A stretch of DNA of 47,174 bases from Bacillota bacterium (GTDB lineage Bacteria; Bacillota; Clostridia; DSM-8532): the NCBI GenBank assembly GCA_023415205.1, contig JAEZLR010000036.1:1-47174 (forward strand). The letters are read 5' to 3'. Positions within the stretch are counted from its first letter, which is position 1. Each line of letters begins with the position of its first letter. Below are positions 1 through 9,044 of this stretch, one piece after another. The notes beneath the pieces are model-generated. The model was not told where the DNA came from, ran no database searches, and worked only from the letters and a program-made list of their open reading frames with translations. Both the position numbers and the translations under genes were made by a program.

Positions 1-42
1 GTTGTAGTAATATCGGCTTCACAACTATATTCTACCGCATTT

Positions 43-75
43 GACGAGTCTTTTGGACCCGTCTTTTGTGTTTTT
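43..75 (+). terminator. Intrinsic terminator for a plus-strand gene left of the window
   Basis: The arms gacgagtc and gacccgtc (7 of 8 pairs) enclose a short T-rich loop and are followed by a T-rich tail. One plus-strand reading frame stops with TGA at 42-44, just before the hairpin, so bases 1-44 may be the last codons of a gene outside the window. Too little remains to identify it. Confidence 0.5.
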
Positions 76-82
76 AGGCATT

Positions 83-120
83 AAAAAGAGGCTATCTCAA
101 AGTTTTATTTTGAGACAGCC
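83..120 (-). terminator. Terminator downstream of the xylanase gene
   Basis: The arms ggctatctcaaa (90-101) and tttgagacagcc (109-120) pair around a 7-nt loop. Read on the minus strand, a T-run follows at 83-87, so the hairpin would end transcription of the xylanase gene that stops at 130. The stem closely matches the outer ends of the MITE-like repeats at 37431 and 46947. Confidence 0.75.
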
Positions 121-129
121 CCTTTAAAT

Positions 130-3100
130 TTAATTCGTTGTCGATTCGATAAATCTTTGCAGAATGGCGGCTACCTGAGCACGGGTCGCGTTGTCCTGGG
201 GCATCAAAGCTCCATTAGAGCCATTGATAATGCCTTTTTCCACCGCCCAGACCATGGCGTCGTATGCGAAACTTGATACGTTTTTCGTGTCGGAGAATTT
301 ACTCAAATCGCCGTCGGTCTTGGGAGAACCTGCATACCGCCACAAAATAGTGGCCATCTGCTCACGGGTAATATCCCCGTTAGGATTGGTGCCATCCGTG
401 ATACCAGCGTTCATAGCCCAGCTGCGAGCAACATCAAATGCGTTGCTGCCCGAAAGGTCTTGTCCGTTCGATCGTCCCAGTACCGTCCAAAGCATGGCAC
501 GGGTCATAGAGAGATTGGGCGAGAAGGTATTGGAACCGGTACCGGCAAAAAGACCATTCCGGTTGGCAAACTCCACTGCGCTGTAAAACCAATCACTTTC
601 CTTCACATCGTGGAAAGGATTCGTCCAAGGTTCAGTAGATGCCTTTTGGGCCATCAGATAGAAGTTGCAAAGATGATTCGTTGTGACCGTATATGTACGT
701 GTCGCCAAATCAAAGGTTCCGTACAATTTTGTAATGGTGCCATTATCATCTTCCTTGTAAACCACTAAGCTGTTGGGGTCAATGCTCCGAAGCTCTTCGT
801 TTGTAAGCTGGAACTTCAGTGTGATTGCACCTAAAAGCTCAGTAACGGGAGCAGAATGGTTGTTGCTTTCAATGGTGAAGTTCACTTCGTATCCTTTGTA
901 AAGAGCCTGCTGAGTGGGATAGGATTGATAGAAGTCGTCCAATGTACTGGAATCCCTGATTTCAGAGGCCTTGATGATGATGGCATCGTCATCGTTCCGG
1001 GGAATTGTGTCCAAGTCAGCGATAATTTGCAGGCCATTGTCAATATTGATGCGCTGCTGTCCCTCAAGCATCTCTCTGATAATGGACGGAGTAAAGATAA
1101 AGGTATCCTCATCTGGCGTAGGAGTCGGAGTGGGTGCGGGTGATGTTGAAGATGGTGTTCCGGAGTCGCTAGAGGACGGAGTTTTGCTGTTTGTTACATT
1201 TATTGTGTAAGTCTTTACTGTACCGTCTTCAGCTGTTACCTCTACCTTTATATCCTTTACAGTACCAGGTGTCAGTGATATTGTTCCGGAGGCCGTACCG
1301 CTGGCAACAACCGAGCCGTTCACTGTAATTGATGCCTTGCTGTCCGCCGCTGTCGCAGTCACCTTAATGCCAGTTGCATCCTGCAGGGAAATACTGTATT
1401 GGGTGGTTGTTGCGGTGAATGTCGGCTGGAGTGTTCCCACACTAGTGGTCAAGCCACTGAGATCCGCATTGGACGATTTTGGTGTATACATTCCAAGATC
1501 GCCGAGGTCAATTTTATAGCCATCCTGGAGTTTCTCGTATTCGCCTTTAAAGTAATCATCTAGGTATGAATGCCCAAGAATAAATCTGTCCGGATTCATG
1601 GCACCGTAATAACCGGCATTGGCATTGCTCTGACTGTCAAACAGCACATAGCTCCCATCCTTTCCTGAACCGGTTACGCCCCAGTTAATGATGTGATCAA
1701 TGTACGGGGCGAACTTGGTGAACAGTTTGTACATCAGAGCGTACTCATAACCAAGGGCGTCAGACTGTCTGACATTGAGCACTGAGGGAGCGGTTGCACC
1801 ACCGCCAGGAGCGTTGGTTGGTATCTTAAGGTCAAATTCTGAGAACGAAATGCCGGAAAGAAGGCCCTGGTCAACGAGGGAGGCATAGAGAGCTATGGCA
1901 TATTGGTTATCGCTTGCTAGGGTCTTTCCAATTGAATCGTGTCCCTGGATGCCGATGTTTTCGATAAGGGGTCTTCCGTCATACAGCGGATCGGAGAGCC
2001 ATGCGGTGTTTAGTTCGCGAACCATGTTGTATACAGTCCTTGCTTTGCTGCGGGTAGCAAGACCGTAATCGTTGTAGGTCAGTTTCGGAGGATTGTCAAC
2101 GATATAGGCGTCAATGCTGCCGTCGGAGTCGTGTCCGTCGAGCTTCATGTACTCGGGAAGGTCGGCGTAGTTGGCTTTGTAAGCCGCCGCCATCTGGGCG
2201 TTGGGAGCTGCAATGTGTGCGTATTTGAAGAGCAAGTAAATGTAATGCTCTTTGATGTCGCTGCCAATTAGATCATCCGACATTGCAGCAAGCCAGTTGG
2301 TGTGTTTAAGGCTCGTTCTCCAGTTGTTTGCATCAGTAGGGATGAGCTCACTGTGGCGGCTTTCATGGACTTCTTCGTTAAGTACATCCCATGAATTGAA
2401 GGGGATTACTCCGCGGGATACGCTTGAGTCATACTTCGTATCTGTGGTCAAGAAGTGCCGCATCACATACATTGTGTGGTTAAACTGCACTCTTCTGGAC
2501 ATTTCTTTGTCTACTGGAACTGTGGTAGTAACGCCGTTACCCAATCCATAGAAATTGGTTGTGCCGTTATATCCTAAGGGAAGGGTGGCTGGAATTATTT
2601 GTCTCATCCATGCAGGGGCCTGGTTGTACCAAGCCAAAACATGGCCGTGAGATTTGTACTCTCCTGGAGCTCCAGAATCTCTGATTTCTTGGTAGGAGTT
2701 GGTAGGAAAACTGAAGCAAAGTGCGTCAGGGGTGGTGGTCGCACCGCTCAAGGGATCGCCATCAACGCTTTTCAACCAGTTCGGACCGAGGGGATGTGTA
2801 CCTTCGGCCTTAAGATTGTTGCCGTCGACAAATATTTCATAGTGCTGGGCTCTAGTTCCAGTTACTGCTCCAGTTCCAATCGCACCGACCATGAACAGGC
2901 CATTATCCTTGTTGTAAACACTCTTTAAAGGCGCTACGTCACTCTGGTTTTTACTGTTTATTACTTCGGACAGTGGAACGCCATTTGGATCGGGTGCGGT
3001 TATTTTGATGTTTGCCACAAGAAGCATGCCAGTTTCTGCGGGACGGCCGTTCTCACCATGGAGCTCAAGAATGAAGTTTGAGGAATCGCCTGTTGAGGCA

Positions 3101-3915
3101 GTAACGCTGTGGTGAGCCACCAACCAGGTTTCACCGTTGTAGCTGCCAACCCAGTCGGGATTAAGGTTGTTGTACTGGTAACCCCTGAGGTAGCTATCGA
3201 TGTTAGTGTTGGCATTTCTGATTCTCCACCTCATGTATTTGCCCTGCGCGCTCTTGGGATAGTACACATCAAACTCAATAGTTGAGCCTTCGGGGACATT
3301 TACAGATGGGGACAACGGAGATTCAAGGCTCATTCCGCCGAACGTACTTTTTCCGTTATGTATGTAATTGATCAGAAGGACATCCTCTTTGCCTTCGGAA
3401 TCTGAAAAAGGATACGGAATCATTTGGTATGTTCCACCAGCATAGTCGGTGGGGACGCGGTAATCAAGCGGGGTTCTTTCGGTCCAGACATTGGTGGGTG
3501 CGGTGATTTTCGTAGCTATTCTGCCAGGACCTGGATCAAGACGGAAATAGGGATCTGAACCGTCTGCTTTGATCTTTCCAGTGAAATTCACTATTGCGTC
3601 TTCAAGGCTGACTATGGCCTCGTCGGTGGGAGTGAGCGGATTACGTGCGAACTCAAGAGCGATATCAAGAGCTTCGAGTTCGTCGGCGTACACCCAGGGG
3701 AAAGCTTGGTTTACATCGGATCCGTCGTCAGCGTGGCTAATCTGGAGCGGGAATTCCTCGTTGCCAGTTTTTAAAGCTTCGGCTTGTGTAATAAGGTCGT
3801 TCAGTTCATTTGTTGATTTGCCTTCGGCCGCAACGGGGGCACACTGGATTAAGGATAGCAGCATGAGGACTACCAGGAGGCGGGAGATGTTGATTATGTG
3901 TTTTTTACCTTTCAT
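130..3915 (-). CDS. S-layer-anchored GH10 endo-1,4-beta-xylanase, multidomain
   Basis: This is a secreted glycoside hydrolase expected to cut beta-1,4-xylan at the cell surface. A signal peptide covers about residues 1-31. A beta-sandwich region resembling a carbohydrate-binding module follows at about 125-310. The GH10 barrel spans about 330-810: the substrate-site motif HVLAWYNQAPAW is visible, WDVLNEE gives the probable acid/base Glu514, and SEFDL gives the probable nucleophile Glu693. A cadherin-like beta-sandwich lies at about 819-912, then a Pro/Thr/Ser linker, a module of unknown type, and three SLH repeats from about 1099 to the end that should bind secondary cell-wall polymer. The SD sequence GAAGAGG precedes the ATG. 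The 179 residues between the catalytic Glu residues exceed the roughly 105-110 usual for GH10, so the barrel carries an insertion. Family assignment is firm; substrate is inferred. Confidence 0.88.
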   Translation of the reverse strand: MKGKKHIINISRLLVVLMLLSLIQCAPVAAEGKSTNELNDLITQAEALKTGNEEFPLQISHADDGSDVNQAFPWVYADELEALDIALEFARNPLTPTDEAIVSLEDAIVNFTGKIKADGSDPYFRLDPGPGRIATKITAPTNVWTERTPLDYRVPTDYAGGTYQMIPYPFSDSEGKEDVLLINYIHNGKSTFGGMSLESPLSPSVNVPEGSTIEFDVYYPKSAQGKYMRWRIRNANTNIDSYLRGYQYNNLNPDWVGSYNGETWLVAHHSVTASTGDSSNFILELHGENGRPAETGMLLVANIKITAPDPNGVPLSEVINSKNQSDVAPLKSVYNKDNGLFMVGAIGTGAVTGTRAQHYEIFVDGNNLKAEGTHPLGPNWLKSVDGDPLSGATTTPDALCFSFPTNSYQEIRDSGAPGEYKSHGHVLAWYNQAPAWMRQIIPATLPLGYNGTTNFYGLGNGVTTTVPVDKEMSRRVQFNHTMYVMRHFLTTDTKYDSSVSRGVIPFNSWDVLNEEVHESRHSELIPTDANNWRTSLKHTNWLAAMSDDLIGSDIKEHYIYLLFKYAHIAAPNAQMAAAYKANYADLPEYMKLDGHDSDGSIDAYIVDNPPKLTYNDYGLATRSKARTVYNMVRELNTAWLSDPLYDGRPLIENIGIQGHDSIGKTLASDNQYAIALYASLVDQGLLSGISFSEFDLKIPTNAPGGGATAPSVLNVRQSDALGYEYALMYKLFTKFAPYIDHIINWGVTGSGKDGSYVLFDSQSNANAGYYGAMNPDRFILGHSYLDDYFKGEYEKLQDGYKIDLGDLGMYTPKSSNADLSGLTTSVGTLQPTFTATTTQYSISLQDATGIKVTATAADSKASITVNGSVVASGTASGTISLTPGTVKDIKVEVTAEDGTVKTYTINVTNSKTPSSSDSGTPSSTSPAPTPTPTPDEDTFIFTPSIIREMLEGQQRINIDNGLQIIADLDTIPRNDDDAIIIKASEIRDSSTLDDFYQSYPTQQALYKGYEVNFTIESNNHSAPVTELLGAITLKFQLTNEELRSIDPNSLVVYKEDDNGTITKLYGTFDLATRTYTVTTNHLCNFYLMAQKASTEPWTNPFHDVKESDWFYSAVEFANRNGLFAGTGSNTFSPNLSMTRAMLWTVLGRSNGQDLSGSNAFDVARSWAMNAGITDGTNPNGDITREQMATILWRYAGSPKTDGDLSKFSDTKNVSSFAYDAMVWAVEKGIINGSNGALMPQDNATRAQVAAILQRFIESTTN

Positions 3916-4034
3916 CTTAGTTTTCCTCTTCTCTTAATGTAATTTATAAAGAGTTTTAGATTTGTACTTAGCGACATAAAAGATAGACATATTTTTCGAG
4001 TATATTCTATCATAAATGAAATCCAAAAACCCTT

Positions 4035-4067
4035 CCGCTGCATGAAACATGATTTTTTCGATATGAA
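4035..4067 (-). promoter_or_regulatory. 33-bp block upstream of the xylanase gene, also found at 6171-6203
   Basis: 27 of 33 bases match the block at 6171-6203, starting with 15 identical bases (ccgctgcatgaaaca). This copy lies about 120 bp before the xylanase ATG; the other lies about 85 bp before the next secreted-protein gene, in the same orientation. A shared regulatory site or promoter region is the likely meaning. No known operator was recognised. Confidence 0.4.
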
Positions 4068-4082
4068 GACCTACGCTGTTGA

Positions 4083-6086
4083 TTAATTAATCTTTTCAAA
4101 TAAATAAGTCTGACTTGCATCTGATGCGTTTGTCCACAGGATAACATTAGTGAAATTCTCCATTTTAGCTTCTGAAATTCCTACGTAAAGCCCTGTGCTG
4201 TCCATAATTCGGTAGGTCCCATCTTCCTGTTTTGTGATTGTGAAGGTGATAGCGTTCTTGTCGGTTACAGAGCCGGATTGTGTGAGATTTGCTCCCTTGG
4301 ATCCGCTGCTTGTCAACCATTTGCCTGAATAAACATTCTGAATGGTATATTGATTGTCTTTCACCTTGGTAATTCTGAACTTTTGATTATTACCGCCGTT
4401 GTTCTCATAAATAATGAGTTTCGCACCATCCTCTTTGCTTTTGGAAAGCACGTCGATGATAAAGCCTGGGTTTTTTGAAGCTTTGATATAATAAACACCG
4501 TCCGCCTCCAGTTCATCACTAGTGTAAGTAAAGGCTACTGATTTCGGTGCAACAGTGGGGTAAAATGTGAACTCAGCATTAGCGGGAGCGTCCATGTTTT
4601 TTTGTGCTGACAGGATAACCGGTGTTCCTTCCTTTATGGTTCCGGAAGCAGTGAGTACCAGTCCGGTGTTAGTAGACGGACGCAGGCTGTATCTGTTGTT
4701 ATCAAAAAATCCGCCATTGTTTTCATAATAGATATTCCAAATATATGGACTATTTATCACCTTGGCTCGTACCCCGCTAGCTGCGGTACCATCAATCCCT
4801 AAATACCTTCCATCGCCCAATCTCAGGGTAACCTGGTTGTTACCCTTTTTTTCTGCATAGAATGGTGTTCCATCTCTGAGTTCAGCATTTCCTTTGGCAT
4901 CTATCTCTATACTCACAATATTGTTTACGTGGTCATACATAAGTTTGTACCAGCCGTCGTGGGATAACAGCAGATTATTGGGGTCTGTAGTGTATGTGAC
5001 TTGAGAACTGGCACCTGAAGGAACATAGAACTCCTGGATAGTAGTCGTTGACTCAGTTATTTTCGGGGCAGAACCACCAATCTTAGCCGCTATTTCATTG
5101 GGGACTACGAATACTCTTACGCCGAAATGAGCGGCGCCGGGATTGCCATATTTGGATGTAATCGCTTTATCACTTGTAGATGTATTAAAATTATATTCAT
5201 TGCTATTTGCTAATGTAATAGAATCACCTTGTGAAATTCCGGCCCTTTCTCGGTCATCGTATTCAACGGCAGATGTCACTGTTGGCCACAGGGCACCATT
5301 CCCAAAATATATGCTGGAATAAGGTGAAATCGAATATTCGGATTTCTTCCAATATTCAGTGTCATATGGAGGTACATACTTGGTGCATTTTATCGTTGCG
5401 CCCTCTGGAACGACGACAAAGTGAACAATAGTTGCCCCGTCTGCGCCGTAGGCAAGAATGCGGGCATAGGAATATGTATTTGAGATTTCAAGGGTAAGCA
5501 GATTTTCCAAGTTGATTGTCCTTTTGGTGCCGCCCTTCACCGTCGATGGGGTACTTCCGCTTTGGGGTGCAACTCCGGTGTAAGCCACGCCGGGTTGGAT
5601 GACTGCCTGTCCTGCTGCGCTGTCCCAGTACACATTAAACTGTGATTTAGTGCCAGAAAGCTTCTGTGCAAACTCGCGCAATTGAATGTAGTTGGTACCG
5701 CCGTCAATCAATCGTGCGTCTGAAAAGGTAAATTCTTCGCCGTTCATCTTGAACTTTGTACCGCTCTTCTGAACGTCGGTTGTGTTTTGAAGCTTGGTTG
5801 CTGTAACTGTGCCGCTGTATGGCTTTCCCGGCTCAATCACGGCATATTGGCCATCCCAGCTTACGTCGAACTGCGCGGAAGTACCGTTCAGCATCGCAGC
5901 GATTGCGCGAAGCTGCAGGTAGTTCGTATTGTTAATCACGTATGCCGTTGTGACCGAAACGGACTTACCGTTAATTACAAATTTTGTGCCGCTTGGCACG
6001 GCGGTGTCTGCTGCAAACGCCGTCGTTGGCAACAGGGTCAAAGCTATGCACAGAACGAGCAGGAAGCTTATAAGTCTTTTTTTCAT
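4083..6086 (-). CDS. Secreted protein with two CuAO-N-like repeats and ricin-type beta-trefoils
   Basis: A signal peptide (residues 1-25, AFA|ADT) predicts export. Two tandem repeats at about 31-92 and 108-170 share the pattern GTKF-NG-YLQLR/YIQLR...FDV/FNV-W and match the small 'copper amine oxidase N-terminal-like' stalk domain common in Clostridia and Paenibacillaceae. A middle region (about 185-340) is unassigned. Two beta-trefoil-like segments follow at about 350-515 and 520-667, with QKFRI and IYENNGG motifs typical of ricin B-type lectins. No catalytic domain is visible, so a sugar-binding or cell-surface role is inferred. The SD AAGGGGG stands before the ATG. No clear terminator separates it from the xylanase gene 167 bp downstream, so co-transcription is possible. 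Confidence 0.7.
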   Translation of the reverse strand: MKKRLISFLLVLCIALTLLPTTAFAADTAVPSGTKFVINGKSVSVTTAYVINNTNYLQLRAIAAMLNGTSAQFDVSWDGQYAVIEPGKPYSGTVTATKLQNTTDVQKSGTKFKMNGEEFTFSDARLIDGGTNYIQLREFAQKLSGTKSQFNVYWDSAAGQAVIQPGVAYTGVAPQSGSTPSTVKGGTKRTINLENLLTLEISNTYSYARILAYGADGATIVHFVVVPEGATIKCTKYVPPYDTEYWKKSEYSISPYSSIYFGNGALWPTVTSAVEYDDRERAGISQGDSITLANSNEYNFNTSTSDKAITSKYGNPGAAHFGVRVFVVPNEIAAKIGGSAPKITESTTTIQEFYVPSGASSQVTYTTDPNNLLLSHDGWYKLMYDHVNNIVSIEIDAKGNAELRDGTPFYAEKKGNNQVTLRLGDGRYLGIDGTAASGVRAKVINSPYIWNIYYENNGGFFDNNRYSLRPSTNTGLVLTASGTIKEGTPVILSAQKNMDAPANAEFTFYPTVAPKSVAFTYTSDELEADGVYYIKASKNPGFIIDVLSKSKEDGAKLIIYENNGGNNQKFRITKVKDNQYTIQNVYSGKWLTSSGSKGANLTQSGSVTDKNAITFTITKQEDGTYRIMDSTGLYVGISEAKMENFTNVILWTNASDASQTYLFEKIN

Positions 6087-6170
6087 TGGACTTTCCCCCT
6101 TAAAATATTGATGGTTGGAGAATAATCTCCCCTGCTCTTAATTTATCAGAAATTTCCCACATAAAATTGC

Positions 6171-6203
6171 CCGCTGCATGAAACACAGATTTTTCGGCAT
6201 GAA
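6171..6203 (-). promoter_or_regulatory. Second copy of the 33-bp block, upstream of the lectin-like gene
   Basis: This copy matches 4035-4067 at 27 of 33 positions. It lies 85 bp before the ATG at 6086, on the far side of a small palindrome (ggaga/tctcc, 6117-6130). The rest of 6087-6374 is AT-rich; it should also hold the start signals for the plus-strand gene at 6375, but no clear promoter was found. Confidence 0.4.
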
Positions 6204-6374
6204 TCATGGTTTTGAAATCTTAAAGATGTTTATGATAATCTTTTTTAAGTTCCATCTGAGTCCCCATTATCCGGCTTTGCTATATAGTACAAGACGAACA
6301 ATTTCTTTTGTTCTCCTCCATCCTATGGTATGTTTTTCTTATAGATTTTTAAAAAAACGAAGGGTTTTAGGATT

Positions 6375-6983
6375 ATGGAAAATATTAAAATCGACTCGTT
6401 AATATCCTTTGGTGACTACAGCTGGCGTGTGCTTGATATACAAAACAATGCTGCTTTGGTGATAACTGAAGAGATCATTGATCAACGTTCCTATCATAAT
6501 GCTTATAAGGACATCACTTGGGCCGAATGCTCGTTAAGGAGTTACCTTAATGGAGAGTTCTATGATAAATTCAATACGACGGATAAGTCAAGAATCATTG
6601 AGGTATCAATCAAAAACCATGATAATCAGTGGTATGGCTCAAAGGGTGGAGCGGATACTCAGGACAATATATTTTTATTAAGCATTGAGGAAGTGTGTAC
6701 ATATTTCGGTGATAGCCTTTCAAAACTGTACAACCGAGGAAAAAATCAAAGATATTGGTTTGAGAGAAAAGATGATAACAACGATAAGCGAATAGCAAGA
6801 CTTCAGGATAATCAATGGATTTGGTGGTGGTGGCTTCGGTCGCCCGGCCGCTTCAATGTGAAAACCGCGTACATCCACGGTGACGGTAATATAGGCATTC
6901 AAGGCAACAACATACTTAAAGGCAACCTCAGCGATGGCAGATGTACAGGCGGCGTCCGTCCCGCTTTATGGCTCAAGCTCTAA
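6375..6983 (+). CDS. DUF6273-type protein of unknown function
   Basis: The C-terminal third has the hallmarks of DUF6273, a domain common in clostridial and phage proteins: WWLRSPGR, a glycine-rich stretch with repeated short turns, and a closing GVRPALWLKL. The N-terminal part (SFGDYSWRVLDI, ITWAECSLRSYLNGEFYDKF) also fits the family. There is no signal peptide or membrane segment. The run IWWWWLRS is unusually Trp-rich. A weak SD (AGGA, 4 nt away) precedes the ATG. The last 150 nt look visibly more GC-rich than the first 450. The gene stands alone, 51 bp before a flavoprotein gene that has its own SD. No function is assigned. Confidence 0.65.
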   Translation: MENIKIDSLISFGDYSWRVLDIQNNAALVITEEIIDQRSYHNAYKDITWAECSLRSYLNGEFYDKFNTTDKSRIIEVSIKNHDNQWYGSKGGADTQDNIFLLSIEEVCTYFGDSLSKLYNRGKNQRYWFERKDDNNDKRIARLQDNQWIWWWWLRSPGRFNVKTAYIHGDGNIGIQGNNILKGNLSDGRCTGGVRPALWLKL

Positions 6984-7034
6984 TAGTAAATCATTTAGCT
7001 GCGTTTCAATGAATTATTATAAAGGAGAATTAAA

Positions 7035-7517
7035 ATGAACAAGTACGAAAACGCAATGAAGCTTTTGGAAGAACGTTGTGGAAATGGTAAGGATGTAGAT
7101 ATTGCTCTTGGGACAATATCACTCTCCCCCAACGCTTCCGGTAAACCCCGCCCTGCTGTCCGTATGGTTTGCGCTTATTATGAAGACGGTGTGTTTTATG
7201 TTTCTACGGATGCAAAAAAGAATAAAATGCTGCAAATCCAGCAGAACAACGAGGTTGCCGTTGCCGGCTCTGATTGGTACACCTTCCATGGTACGGCTGA
7301 AAATCTTGGTTGGGTTAAGGACGAGAAAAATGCGGAGATCAGAGCGAAATTTAAAAAAGTCTTCGGCTGGTTCAATGAAGTTGGCGATGAAGATAATCCG
7401 AGCTCAATTGTTCTGCGTATCACCCTCACAGAGGGTACCCTTATTGACCATGAAAGAAAATATGGTGACCAGCAATATGAAATTGATTTTATCAATAAAA
7501 CGGCAAAGAGTGTGTAA
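7035..7517 (+). CDS. Pyridoxamine 5'-phosphate oxidase-like flavoprotein
   Basis: At 160 residues this fits the split-barrel PNPOx-like family, which binds FMN or a related flavin. Visible features are GKPRPAVRMVCAYYEDGVFYVST, KNKMLQIQQNNEVAVAG and a central GTAENLGWV strand, matching the family's core barrel. There is no sign that it makes pyridoxal phosphate; small proteins of this type are often general flavin reductases or nitroreductase-like enzymes. A strong SD (AAAGGAG) lies 7 nt before the ATG. A bidirectional terminator follows at 7583. Substrate unknown. Confidence 0.75.
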   Translation: MNKYENAMKLLEERCGNGKDVDIALGTISLSPNASGKPRPAVRMVCAYYEDGVFYVSTDAKKNKMLQIQQNNEVAVAGSDWYTFHGTAENLGWVKDEKNAEIRAKFKKVFGWFNEVGDEDNPSSIVLRITLTEGTLIDHERKYGDQQYEIDFINKTAKSV

Positions 7518-7582
7518 AATGGTTTGTGCTATTGGCTAGAACATGTAAGTTGGATATTTCCATATTTAAAGTTTATTAACAT

Positions 7583-7635
7583 AAAAAGGGGTCTGTCCCC
7601 AAATGTTTCTCTCATTTTGGGCAGACCCCTAAAAA
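7583..7635. terminator. Bidirectional terminator between convergent genes
   Basis: A long stem (7587-7605 with 7613-7630) of the form aggggtctg...cagacccct is flanked by A-runs on the left and right, so each strand reads hairpin plus T-rich tail. It serves the flavoprotein gene on plus and the tautomerase gene on minus. Confidence 0.8.
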
Positions 7636-7672
7636 TATATAAATTCCGATAACGATTAAAAAAGAAAAGTAA

Positions 7673-8065
7673 TTACACATCAATTCTAAAACCTAAATCT
7701 ACTTCATTTGCAGGCTTTCCACCTGCAACCCCCCAGTTTTCTAATGACTGCTCATTGATGACGATGAGAATATCCGTCCTTTTAACCCCAAGGGCCTTTT
7801 CCAAATTATCAACAATTGCCTTATAGAGATTTTTTTTAGCTTCAAAGCTCCTGCCCTTAAATATTGTCAATTCTATGAGTATGAAGTCTTCTGTTTTATT
7901 TGATGAAATCTCAAAGTCTTCTTTTTCTAATTCATAGAGCCTTTGCATTCTATCATAGTCAGGGATTTTAATGGTATCCACCAAGGCTTGATGCACTCCA
8001 TTTAATAGAGCCTTTTTATATTCTGAATTTTTTCCCTTTAAAATCTCAATTTTAACTAATGGCAT
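7673..8065 (-). CDS. Tautomerase family protein (Tautomerase_2 type)
   Basis: The start MPLVKIEI places Pro as residue 2, which becomes the catalytic N-terminal proline after Met removal in the tautomerase superfamily. The length of 130 residues and the closing block VINEQSLENWGVAGGKPANEV fit the larger Tautomerase_2 group rather than the 60-residue 4-oxalocrotonate tautomerases. Two beta-alpha-beta halves can be read, about 1-60 and 65-115. A good SD (GTAGGAGG) precedes the ATG. The gene is divergent from the MerR regulator at 8226, with 160 bp between them, so shared control is possible. Natural substrate unknown. Confidence 0.8.
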   Translation of the reverse strand: MPLVKIEILKGKNSEYKKALLNGVHQALVDTIKIPDYDRMQRLYELEKEDFEISSNKTEDFILIELTIFKGRSFEAKKNLYKAIVDNLEKALGVKRTDILIVINEQSLENWGVAGGKPANEVDLGFRIDV

Positions 8066-8225
8066 AAAGTCAACCTCCTACGTAAATTTTCACAATTCTA
8101 TCACGATTAAAATACAGTGTAAACAATATTTTTACTTAACTTTACCGCTATCAGATTAAGAGTCGCTTTGATATAATAGCAATGGGTTAATCTTATGATA
8201 ATCCAACCTTAAACAAGGAGGTAAT

Positions 8226-9044
8226 ATGCTTAAAATTGGAGAATTTGCAGTGTTATCTTCTATTAGCATCTACATGCTAAGAAATTACGACAAAATCGGG
8301 TTGCTCACCCCAAGCACTATTGATAAGCTTAATGGCTATCGGTATTACAGCGAGGAACAACTAATTATTGCAAACAGGATTCAAGCACTGAAAGCCATGG
8401 GGTTCGGCTTAAGCGATATTATAAAGATACAATCCCAAGAAGCGGAAGATGACCGCTTCACAAAGCATCTGGAAAGGAAGCTAGCAGAAACACAAAAGGA
8501 GATCCGGTTGCTCCTAAGACAACAACAACTCCTAGAGAATTCACTGAAGGCGACAAAAACCAAGCAGGAATATAAATGTACGATTGCAGTCAAGACAATC
8601 CCCCCTATGACCGTGGTCTGTTGTAGAGATAAAATTGACGATTTCCCTGATGAGGGTGTGTTATGGAATAAACTCATGAACGAGTGCCAATTACAAAAAA
8701 TTCAATTTTCACATCCGCACTATGCAGTTTCAATTCAGCATGAGATTAACTTTGAAGACAAATATATTGATGTTGAGGTACGAAGAGCTGTAGACAAAAA
8801 AGGAGAAGATACAGATACAATCTTCTTTAGCCCTATGCCACAAATGGTTGTGGCATCTTTAATCTTTCAGGGTGGATACAGTAAAATCCAAGATGTTAAC
8901 CAATATGTTGCACAATGGATACTAGAAAATAACTTTGAAATCAGTGGCCCGGCCTTTAGCATTTATCACATTTCTCCGGACAATGAAAGCAATGAAGAAA
9001 AGTTTATTACTGAATTCTGCCTACCCATCATCCATCGGAAATAG
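8226..9044 (+). CDS. MerR-family transcriptional regulator with GyrI-like effector domain
   Basis: Residues 1-70 form a winged helix of the MerR class: LKIGEFAVLSSISIYMLRNYDKIGLLTPS, then NGYRYYSEEQL and an IQALKAMGFGLSDI segment. A coiled-coil linker spans about 75-115. Residues from about 118 on (IAVKTIPPMTVVCCRD...) resemble the GyrI/BmrR-type small-molecule-binding domain. Such proteins typically sense hydrophobic drugs and remodel promoters with long spacers. The SD AAGGAGG precedes the ATG. Neighbours are a divergent tautomerase, a BtrH-like gene downstream and a MATE exporter beyond that. The MATE promoter has a 19-bp spacer, so it is one possible target; this link is inferred. Confidence 0.85.
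   Translation: MLKIGEFAVLSSISIYMLRNYDKIGLLTPSTIDKLNGYRYYSEEQLIIANRIQALKAMGFGLSDIIKIQSQEAEDDRFTKHLERKLAETQKEIRLLLRQQQLLENSLKATKTKQEYKCTIAVKTIPPMTVVCCRDKIDDFPDEGVLWNKLMNECQLQKIQFSHPHYAVSIQHEINFEDKYIDVEVRRAVDKKGEDTDTIFFSPMPQMVVASLIFQGGYSKIQDVNQYVAQWILENNFEISGPAFSIYHISPDNESNEEKFITEFCLPIIHRK

Noticed and set aside
6178..6402. 74-residue plus-strand ORF
   Set aside because: It lies on the shared upstream block and overlaps the DUF6273 start in another frame; no SD.
6830..6983. Diversity-generating retroelement variable region in the DUF6273 gene
   Set aside because: No reverse transcriptase, template repeat or accessory gene is in the window.
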